DNA from: Toxonevra muliebris
Lineage: Eukaryota > Arthropoda > Insecta > Diptera > Pallopteridae
DNA: 64,000 nucleotides
Assembly: GCA_963691655.1 (NCBI GenBank)
Contig: OY829328.1
Coordinates: forward strand, 31,701,890 to 31,765,889
Reading direction: 5' to 3'
The position numbers and the translations under genes are program-made. Shown here in pieces: positions 45,673-57,600 of this stretch (position 1 is its first letter; each line of letters starts with the position of its first letter). The notes under the pieces were generated by a model. That model was not told where the DNA came from. It worked only from the letters and a program-made list of their open reading frames with translations, and searched no databases.

Positions 45673-48600
45673 ATGCGTTTAAGTTTGCTATTAGCTTGTT
45701 GTTGCTATTACTTTGTCGTAATACGCACAAGACGCATCGTTAGTGAAACTAAACAAATATATGTAGATGAAGATGATAATTTTTGGGAAGAGTTGCCCAA
45801 AGATACAAATGATACAATCATTAATGAAGTGGTGACAATAATAAGTGGTGGCAACAACAACAAACACGTACATGATCATAATATTATGAAACGTAATGGC
45901 ATCGAATACGATGATATGGGAATGCGTGTCTACAATGTTGGTGTGTTGATGGCATCACACTTGGGTGTGTATATACATAAATATATAAAAATTTTGCTTA
46001 TTTTCAACAGTTCTTTTTTGTTACATATTAACATCCACGTGAAACTCAAAACTTATGCAGATTCACCTTTTGATCTGGAACGATGTGGACCAGCAGTTGA
46101 TTTAGCATTGGATGCAATTAATGAAGAATTCCTAAAAGCACATAATATCAAGTTACGAAAAGTGCAAGCAAGGTTAGTTTGAATTTGTATGTCTACAGTT
46201 GAATAAAAAAACTTAAATTAATAATTTTAAATTAAATTTTTAAATTTTACTTCACATTTTCTCTAATATAAATTCAAGCCAACAGTGCGTATGAGTGGTA
46301 TAGCATTCAAATTAAAAAACACTTATACGACTGGTATTACAGATTGTATTCAAGTTGAGTTGAGTTTTATTTTTATACTTGTTGCGCTGAAAGCGCGCGC
46401 ACATATACATTCAAATAATTGTATATACATTCAAACATATATACATGTGTACGTAAAAACTTTCATGCAACACAGATAGAAAATTAATTGCTTGTATTTT
46501 ATGGTGCTGTGGAATCATGCCTTTATTCCCCAAGAAGCTAAACAAAGTTTCGTTTGAAAACATACAAACTAAAAGCTAGCAATAGCAAAATAATTCGTTT
46601 GCCTTTTAAAATGTGTTTATGTGTATGTGTGTTTGTATGTGTGTGTAAGTGCGCCTGATTACAAGTACATATATCTTCTTGTAGATGGAAACACAGTCAG
46701 ACCCCTTTGGACTTATTAACATTTTAACGACTATATTACGACAGTTTTGTTTTGTTTTAAATGTACTTGATATTCTTGAATGATTCTTCCGACAAAAACA
46801 CGATATCTTTAAAATTTGTATGCAGCAATAAAATTTATACTTTAGCTTGTTGCTCTTGTTCTGGTTACCTACTTTTTTTTTAGTTATCCTTCTTGTTCGG
46901 GTGCACAAGCACCCGGTCTGGCAGCTGATATGCATTTTAAAGACGATGTAATTGCATTCATTGGACCGGCTTGTGCGTTCGCTTTGGAACCTGTTGCACG
47001 ATTGGCAGCCTATTGGAATTCACCAATTATAACAGGCATGGGAGATCAGGTCAGTTTTAAAATAACACTGTACGGATCTATGTACAACCGCATGCTTTAA
47101 AATAAACAATAAACAATAAGATAAAGTAAAGCAGTTTACTTATACTATGGGAACGAAATTAAAAAAAAAAACTGTCACCAACCACATCACGTGTGAGTGG
47201 CATTTCCACTATGCTTCCGCCATAAGCATCCCTGTGGTCTTTGCTCAAGTGTTTACTTGCTTGATGCTACAAGTTGCGTATGCATCATTTGACAATTTAA
47301 TTTATTTTCGCTTGTGAAATAAATTATTTCCACTTCGATTGCGCGCAAACACGCAACGCCTCCTGTAGTCCTTTGTATCTTAATTGCAAATATCCAACCA
47401 ATTTATTATTAATTTTCGCGCAGCGCACGACCTATTGAAACGCATCAGCAGGGGGCGTTAATCGGATGTAAACTAATTAAAGCAGTACGTGCAACAAATC
47501 AGTGAAATGTTTGCTTGCTGTTTGTTTTCTTTTAATTCATTGAGTTTAAATTATATTTAACTGTTTTAATAAAAAAGTTACGTTAATGAAAATATTGAAA
47601 TTGTATTCAAGAATTCTTTAGTGATAGCCGTGGTGGCCCCACCTCTTGGATGGCAATAGCAAACCTCCAAGAGGAAACATTTCCTAAGTAATGGTTTTTG
47701 CTTCTCCGTTAGGACGCGGCATAAAATCGTAGCTCCCTTCAAAAAGCGAAAATCTCGAGCCGAAGTGTCACAATTTTTGTAGAAGACTACAAGTTATGGA
47801 AACCAATCATTCAGAGAGAATGTGTTTCATTTCCCATTGCAGAAGTAACGAAATTCATTGGGGTTGGTAACGAAATCTCTAACAATAAAATCTCAAATCA
47901 AAATCTGAAAGCCAAAATTTAGCTCCATCGATACAATCTCCAAATTTTAATCTCCATCGATAAAATCTTCAAACCAAAATTTAAATTCATAACAGATTTG
48001 GTGATCTTTTCTTGTGAAATTTTAATAACATTTTCAAAATTAAAAAAATTAATTCTATTTTCGTGGTAAAAAAACTGCAAATAGTAGGTAAAAATTTGTT
48101 TTTTTTTAATAATTTTATTTTGCCGGATGTCCATTGAAAAAATCAATTTCCGTACTTGAAATAAATTAAATTTGCGGCTTTTTTTGGAAGCAACACCATC
48201 TATAAAAACCAGTAATCGCGTTCATTGCAAAACATTTTATTTTTGCCTTTGTTGGCTTTTCTTAGTTTTAATTCCATTTGAAACAAAACGAGAAAATTTC
48301 AAAGTATGTCAAATATGTCAAATTGTATTCTTTTTACACAGTGAAATTTCGGAATTTTTTCACAAGATAAATTTTTGCAGATTTTATAGATAAAGATTAA
48401 AATTTGGAGATTTTAGGTTTAGAGATTTTGATTTTAGAGATTATGTTACCAACCCAGTTCATTGATATATGAGTAAAGCTTGATTAAGTCTGCTAAAGAC
48501 ATGGGATTCAATTCCTCAAGCATTAGTTAAGGCTTTTGACGTTACTCAATTTACATCATAACAAGTAAATGAACCAATTAAGCCTAGCATTTCATTTAAA

Positions 48601-51600
48601 TCTACAATTTTATGGTTATATGCAAGGATAAATAGTAAATATAATTGCTTCCAGTTTAATTGTACTTGTTTAAAAAAAAAAATTTAACGACCCAACACGT
48701 ACCAATCAACTACAAGATTTTTTGTTTAAAAATATTACAGCCCCCTTCTGAAGGAGAATTGACGGTTACTTCTGGCATTCTTGGGAAAATTCATAAATGG
48801 AAAAATGAGAGCACGGTAAGTTTTATTATACATTGTTGCTTATTTGCAAAATATGTCGCACATTAAATAGTAAACTATCTTTATACCAAATTTACCCAAT
48901 TACTTACTACTTTAGACGCCTTCTGTAACATATTGATAAAACTACGCGCAATGCAAAAATACCCATGGCTTTACACATTATTTACATAATTTTATAGTTG
49001 AAAGTAAGCTGGAGTTTACTTTGCCATGTATGGAAACTAAAAACTTTAAATGCTTATAACTTAAGCGAGTTTTTTTTTTTTGTATAGTTAACCCATGTGC
49101 GACATACGAGTTTTCATTATTAAATATTGCTTTCAAAGTCAGTGCAACTAAAATCTATAAAATGCTTAAAATAAATATCTAACGCAAACAGCAGAGGCTT
49201 TAAGCCAAAGAAAAAAGTATTATATGAATTTCTTATATATGAATTTAACTAAATTAACCCATCAATTTTCAATGATAGACACACACACACTCTCTATCTC
49301 TCTCTCTCTCTCACACACACACACACCAGCAAACCTCTGTTTAACCTACTAATGTGAATTTCATATCAAACATCGATTGTCATCGTCTGTTGGGAAAAAG
49401 GACAAACACGAGCACGGCAACGAGATAGATTGTAGAACATTGACTCTGTAGTAAATATCTATGTATTTGTTTATCCGTCTGTCTGTCTTTCATTGAAGCA
49501 TACGACTACTCGTACATATTGTGCAATGAGGCAAAGATAAACATATGAAATGGTATGAGCGGAGGATTCCCTTTACGCTTTGCAAGCAGTAATGTGTTAC
49601 GCAGATATGCTCCCGGTGTATTAGATTATGTATGTGCGTGTATTTGTGTGGTTTGGACGGTGTTGTTGATGATGGTTCTTCTTGCAGCAGCAATTTGCCA
49701 TTGACATTGAAATTTTGTAATTTTCTAAAAGGAAGAGAAATAAAGTAAAATTAAGAATTAAGAAATAAATGTAAAATAAGCACGCAGCGATTATTCTACT
49801 TTAACTACTGCATGGAAGCTATTACATACGAATAAACAAACATATATACCGGACGCGTACGTAGAGGGGGTTGGGGAGTTTTGGGGATTCAGACCCGAAA
49901 TCTGTCGAAAATTATTACTTTAATCACAAACAATTCGAAAAACACAAAAAAAAATTATTTTGTTATTTTAATTACTTTCCTTCCGGTCAGATAATAAGAG
50001 AAACATAAATTGCCAAAAAAAAAAAAAATTTTGATACAAAATAAAATTTCAGAAACATACCCCTTCCTGCCCCTCCCGAAACGTTTTTTATGTACACGCC
50101 TGATTCATACATATGTACAACATTAATTGATTAAACATTGCAAAATTAACTATATCCGAGTAGATCTACTTGTATTCTACAGAAGGTCAAAGATATTCGT
50201 TTTGATTAATTTCTTGTACCGAGTAAAGATTTTTGAAGATTTTTTGTTGTTTTCTTTAAATCATCTAACTACATTTTAGTTTTAATCGTATGTAGATATA
50301 TGCGAGTGATAGAATATTATGAAATGAAATAATCTTTTTATCATTTTATATTTTTCTTAGAAGTAGAGACAGATTTTCTTAATTTAAAATCGTTATAAAT
50401 TCGAAAATATTATATTTTACTAATTTGAATTATCAAATAACTTAAAGTTTAGCAAAACTATAAAAATGTATAGATAAAGTAGCCATAGTACCTCAAAATC
50501 GAATGTAAATTAACCCTTTCGATTTTATGTGCTTGGAAATATGAAGATAAACCCAAAGATACTTTTCGCTAAATGTAATAATTTTATTTCTTTTTAAAGA
50601 AACTAAGAAGTATAGCAAAACAAAAATGTTTACATTATCAAGAACGTGTTACTTTCACTCGTAAACTGATTATGCAAATATGGGATAAGTCGCTTAAGGA
50701 GAAGGATATAAGACTATATTACATATACACATACGAGTATATTACATACGTGTTTATTTTAAATACATATAACGGGTGATGACATGAAAATGAGGATGGA
50801 TTAATATGGTCATATAAAAAGGGTGTTTTAGTATTTGTTAATCATGTTTAGTATGGATGTATAGTTCATTTGGTAGCTATGGAAAGTATCAATGAATGTT
50901 TGAAAAAAATCAGTCAGCTATACGCAGTAGTTTTGCATATGTACCTTTTTAGATACGTTGAACAGCAGTCATGTAACTATATCATATAAATTATTATGCC
51001 TGCTTTTCAAAATGTCATATTTGATGTCAACATGTTGGCAAATTTGATTGAATTTGACATAGTGAAAGCCAGGCATAATTCTTTATTCTTCTTTTGAGTT
51101 GTAATCATTTTTGTGTGCCAGTGAACCCAAATTGAAAGAAAAGTTTATTTGGGTGACATGGATGTATATTAAGGTACCTCACGGCAAAATGTTGCTGCTA
51201 TTTTGGGAATCACTCTAAAAAACCTGTCGTGAGCTTGATAGTTATAAAAAAATCTTCTAAAATTGGGGAGCAGGAAGTTTCATCAGAGCCGTAGCAACTC
51301 TGTTTTTCTTGAAAAATTTATCGAAAGACTCTATATTACAAACAATCATGACAATTATACCTCAAGCGGCAAAATGAAATGAGGTGTCCATGTGTCAAAC
51401 GCAATATGAATTTCACAATTGACTTGACATTTAGCAAAATAAAGCAATATTGCCAAGTCAAGTATTTCAAATCCGCCAGAACTCCGGAAAAAAAGCGTTT
51501 TTTCGGAAAAAAAACCACCATATTTAATTTAGCTATTGATATAGTGACTGTTCACACGGGCGCAAACATGAACGCCTGTCTGAAAGGGAGAGGTAGAAAA

Positions 51601-54600
51601 AATAGGTAGTAAGAAAGAGATAGAAACTCGCCTGTCTTTTTGTAACTACCTATTTTTTTCCTACCTCTCTCTTTCAGACAGGCATTAATGCTTGCGCCCG
51701 TGTGAACAGCTTCATACTTTCGAGTATATTTATAGCAATTCATATTTGAATATGGTATATACCTGTGGCTTTAAAAATTACATTTCGTCATAATATTGTC
51801 AGATCAGTTTATTAAAAACTGAACTATTCTGAAGTTAATGAAATAGACCCATATCACAACCTCAAATTTTAGTGACAGTCAACTGTTATTTTCTAAAAAT
51901 GAGCACTCGAAATAAGAGAAGAATAGCGATGTAAACAGTGGGTGCGTTTCCCGGGTGCAAAATCAGAAAAGCTGCTTTCAAAGTGTGTTAGAAACGCGTC
52001 GGTGAGTGCTGCTGATTAGAAAAGCGGACGCCATTTTTGTAATCATATTATTTTTCTAATTTTTTAGGTCAGCATGATTTCTCAAAACTTTGAAAGTTGA
52101 CAAACTGGATACAAGCTCAAAATCATTTTTACTTTTCATTTTTAGAAAGAAATTAAAACATTTCACAAACTAGAATTTAATGATTTTTAAACATTTTACA
52201 ACTAATGCATCATGCCGTTTCTGAGACGCAAATTTTTGATTAATCACATCGAAATCAGCTTTTCTGATTTGTACCCGGGAAACACACCAGTGTCTTCCAG
52301 TTGAGAAAACACAAAAAAAAAGAAGCACTGCCACTGAGTGAAAAAATTTTCGCGTTTTATTTTTAAAAATCCACCAAATCTGGTGGAAAAAGCACACACT
52401 ATACCAGAGAAATGGAGTTTTCTTAATTTTTTCCCTTTCATTTCTACTATTTCATTAACATTAAAAAAGTATGAGAAAAAATGCTTTAGTTGGCAATTCC
52501 CCCTTTTGCTTCTCTGATACTACGGAACTGAGTTTTACTTAACATTATTCCATTTTTCTAATTCTTTTCGAACATTCCTTGTTGAAATTATCCACGCAAC
52601 TTTTGCTCCTTCATTCTTTAGTAAATTTATATTTATTTGTATCAAATTTTCCAGCCCGTTTTCGGAAGAGTACTTGCTTTTACGTCATTCAGAAAAGAAT
52701 GAATCAATTTTCGTTAATAAAAACCATGGAAATTATATATAAGATATCCAATGAACAAATTTAAAGGTGTAATCAGTCGGACTCTTTATGAACACTAAGC
52801 CACATAAGTCAACATACGATTTTCCAACTAAATAATACAAATTTAAAAACTTTTTTGATGCAGTTTTATTTAATTTATCATTATAAATTAAGAAACCCCA
52901 AAAACAGATCAATATCGAAATGAGTAAAACGGTAAATAAAGAAAAAGTGTTGTGAAACAATGTTAAAACTGTTGATTTTATAATATTTCATGTTTTGTCA
53001 ACTATGGAATTTTAGTTAAAATTTTAAGTTTTTTGTATGAACAGCCAAAGTACACATGCATATGTGTACTTACTGTTTCAAAGCGAACATCAATTTAAAA
53101 CTTAAATGTATAAATTTCTTAACACCCTTATTAAACAATATTTGCACTTGACGTTTTTATAGCAATAACTTATTAACAAAAACGTCTTTTTTTCGCGATA
53201 TTGCTGTACTTTCGACCATAAACCATAATTTTTTTAAATAATTAGAGAATATGGAATATGTGCTTTCAATTACACTTAATATTAGAGGAATAACTAAATA
53301 CTAATATTAAAAAATTGAGGATAAGTTTGATTTCGATGATTTATCCTTGGCCGTAAGGTTCAGTACGATAGAAAGAGTTATTACATCCGCTCGGAAAGTA
53401 CCAAATCGAATCGTATCTACACTAGATACGAGTTTAATTCTCAATTTTGTTTTGTTATGTCCTTGAAAATTAGTCAACAGCCACTTGTATGTATGAATGT
53501 ATGTATGTATATTGAAACCAGGAGTATCAATGTTATGTTAAATTTTTGTTTGATGAGTTTTTATAGACAGCTACAAAAACAAATGACACTGTGTTTTATA
53601 TTAATGACGATGATGATAATGATAACAACTATGATGATAGTAGAAGGGATGAAATACGTATACATGCATGTAGATAATAAACAAAAATATAGAGCACGTG
53701 CTGTCATGCATTAAGACGAGGGAATTTACTTCAACCTCACACACTGTCACGCTAATACTATGATAGTTGATACAAATAAGTAAGTCTGATAATTATTTAC
53801 ACCGATTAGTACAAAATTGTTTTAGAGTTATGTATTATTGTTATTATGCTTATTATTGTAAAATGTTCGTTGATTGTGTTCATTGACAAGCACTGTAACC
53901 AGGATAGGTTTATTTGATCATAGCCTGGATGTTATTAACGAACCGAACAGACTTCCTTTTTCTATTTTGAGTAAAAATATTACTATTAATATTATATACG
54001 TACCAAAAACAAAACAAAAATGAGTCCCTTCTGTTCTCGTCACATGAGGGGATAACATACTCTGCATTTTGGTGTTATTGCATTATAAAAGTTTTCGTTT
54101 TTAAATTCCAAAAAGTGCAAAGTCCATGTGTTTTTTTTTTTTAATTTTTTATATTCTAATTTGCACGTTTACATCGCCTAATGTTGATATTACAATTGTA
54201 ATTAGAAAAGGATAAACTATACAATAAAAAATATAATAAATAAAAACAATATTTGATAAACAGTAGTTTTCCGATTTAACGAACATTCATTTCTACGAAA
54301 ATCGCAAATAGCAAACAAGCAAATTGTTTCCATTGAGTATCTTAAATAACGAACAAAACAAATTTTGCTGTACTCAGTTTAACAAACAAAATACAAAATC
54401 AGAGTGCTTCAGCAGAGAAACAAAAAAATTGCAATATCAAAAATTGGTTTTATTTTTTGACATTTTTTGTCATTTTATTGTCTTTGCTCGAAGTGTAAAC
54501 ACATTAAAAAATGAATTTACAATGGTCACGTTCAGAAGACGTCTCTGGTTCGCCACTGCTACCTGTGTGTCTTATCAACGCAAATTGAACACTTTATGAT

Positions 54601-57600
54601 CAACAAAAATTATATTGAGCAGTCGCCATTTAAGTCAGCGTATTATTTTTCTGATACTTTAGCTCAACATGTTGCTGAGCAGAGGTCGTCTTCTGAACGC
54701 AACCAATGTACCTTTTTTCTTTTCTATGTTCCTATCACTTTAGATGATTATTTCAATAAAATAATTTTTTAAAATACTACTTCTAGTCATTTCAGTCGCT
54801 TAAATTAAAAGAATAGGCTATTTGATTTTAGTACTCGGTTTAGCGAAAAAATCGATTTAACAAATTGGCCCAACAACAATTGTGTTCGTTAAATCGGAAA
54901 ACTACTGTATTCCACAACCATTTTGGATATATAAATTATCTGTTGCATACTTTTGGGCTAGTTGTGTTATTTTCATTTTATTTCATTTTTATTATTAGAA
55001 ATATTAAAAATTTACATTTTTTAAACTGTTTATCCACTTCGCTGGAAAAGTACTCATATATGTAGTCACGCTTTTGTGTTTTATTTAATTTTTTAATTTA
55101 TTGTGATTATTTTTCTCGAGTTCTAGTAAAATAAGGAAACTAAATAGGAATTTTATTTTTTCTTAATTCCATTATCATTTAAGAAAATTAACTAAAATAA
55201 ATTCAAAAATTAAAAAATTCGCAAGAACTTGTAAAAAACATGTGACCTTGGACACCGAAGAGGCTATACTAATAATAAGACACCATGCTTTCGGGGTGCA
55301 ATTCACCACCGTCCACTTATCGATACGAAAGTTTCACATAACCGGTACTATATTCACAGGCAAAATAATGAATGTGCGGTATACTTTTAAGTGTATCAAA
55401 AAACTGCCATTTTACGCCATTCGGTTTAGCGGCTTTTTTTACTTAGTTATAGATATCTGAAAATCTTTTATATGCAAGTTGAATGCTTTTTCCATACAAA
55501 ATCCCAAACCTATTGTAAAACATTCGTTAAAATCACTCTTTTCGGAGAAGCGCATCCAGTTTTAGCAAAATAAATTTTTGTTCATTTTAATTGGTTTTTA
55601 GCATATTTTGCTGTCACAATGAACATCTGAAATACTTTAGCAAAATGTATGGAGCAAATAAGCCATCTAATATATATATATATATTAAAGGTGCCCCATA
55701 AACTAGTTATTTTTCGTATAGAAACATTTACATACAATGCCGGTCATATCATTTGCAACAAAATCATTTGCATTTTAAATGACTTCTTAAGCTCACTAAT
55801 AAATCTTTTTTATTCAAAACAAAGTACATTTATTGCCATTTATTTTAAAAAATTAAAAATACAAAATTATGTTGCAAATAAAAAAGAAAGAAGTTATACT
55901 AAATTAAAGTCTGAATTTAAGAGGTCAAAATATTTGCAACTAGAAAAAGTTAATGTAAAAATTGAAGAAAAATCGAAAAAGTTTTCAACACTTTGTCGCA
56001 TATTCATTATTAGCGATTACTGTTGCACATCTACGTGGCATTGGCTCAATTAAATGTTTCGCCTGATCGATTTGCGCTCGCTTCCATTGCTTTTGAACAT
56101 CCTCATACAGATCCTCCCGTTTCTTAAACCTATTCGTACAAATCTTTTGCTTCACGAGCATTCAATGACACTCAATTGGGCTTAAATTGAAAGGGGCAAA
56201 TAGTTTATCTCAAAAAGAAATTTTGAAGAAATATTCAATACACAAGTCGTCGATTTCGTGAATCGTTAATAGCGGTATAGCTGATCTAAGTTATAGAGTT
56301 TGACGATCTCGCAAAGAAATTTGTAGAAAAAGTAATGAAATCACAAAATTGACGAAAGTGAATCAGAAAGTGAAAAAGTACACTTTAGTTGGATATATCA
56401 TTATCGACAATCAAGCGACAACCCAGAAAAATTAAATTAAGCGCATACAATATTGCCGGAAAAACGTTGACTCTAAGAAAAATCGCTTAACTAATTTACA
56501 ATTCAATCATAAATACAAAACCTGGACCTTTCAATCTTGCAAAACGTTTTGTTCTTTAGAAGGCCACACTGTAAAAGAGTCGAACGTAGACATACACCGG
56601 GTAAGGTATAGCACCAAAGAGGTTGTATTGTGGTCTGGGGCTTCTTTTCAGCTAATAGTATGGATCCAACGCATCACATTCGGGGAACTATGAAATACAA
56701 CGATTATAAAAACGTTTTAAGAGACATTATGCTTATGCAAGCGAGCTTGGAAATGCCGCCTTATTGGACATTGCCACAGGATCATCACCCAAAGCACACG
56801 TCTAAATTGGTAAAAGCTTGCCTTGTCGCAAAAAAATGTACAACTTCTCATTTGCCCAGTACAGTCACCCAATCTAAACTCAAGGGAGAGCCATGCTCGT
56901 GAAGTGAAAAATTGGCACGAAACATTTAAGAAACGGGAGGATCTGTACGAGGATGTTCAAAAGAAATGGAAGCGAGCGCAAATCGATCAAGCGAAACATT
57001 TAATTGAGCCAATGCCACGTAGATGTGCAACAGTGATCGCTAATAATGAATATGCGACAAAGTTTTGAAAACTTTTTCGATTTTTCTTCAATTTTCACAT
57101 TAACTTTTTCTAGTTGCAAATGTTTTGACCTCTTCAATTCAGACTTTAATTTAATATAACTTCTTTCTCTTTTTATTTGCAACATAATATTGTACTTTTA
57201 ATTTTTTATAATAAATGGCAATAAATACACTTTGTTTTGAATAAAAAAAATTTTTGGTAAAAATTATTTTAGTGAGCTTAAGATATGACCGGCACTGTAT
57301 ATTGGTCAAATATAATAATAGGAATTCGAAAATTAAAAGTTTTTTCATCAAAACATTCGGGAATTTTAGTGGTAGTATTTTATTTCCCAAGAAAACTTAA
57401 TAATTTCCATAATTTTGTTCTAATAGTTTTTGGTTTCCATGCGATTCGAAAGATCTACAATTTTTTGGATAAGTATTTTATTGCTGTATGTCCCTAGAGA
57501 AGAAATATTTTGAGAATTGTAATAAAATAAACTAAAAATCTTTTTTTTATTTTTGTATGGGATTTTAAGCACCTTAATATACATATCTTTCTAGAAAAAA

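Larger units (their letters stand above)
48816..51547. other. First part of the 10.4-kb cyclase intron 4
   Basis: AT-rich. A (CA)n/(TCTC)n microsatellite is at 49268-49327. A weak inverted pair bounds 49851-50105. The 51150-51450 stretch has some codon-like character but no recognised frame. Confidence 0.4.

Noticed and set aside
55649..56053. 134-codon plus-strand frame
   Set aside because: Reads the inverted arm of the Tc1-like element in the antisense direction.
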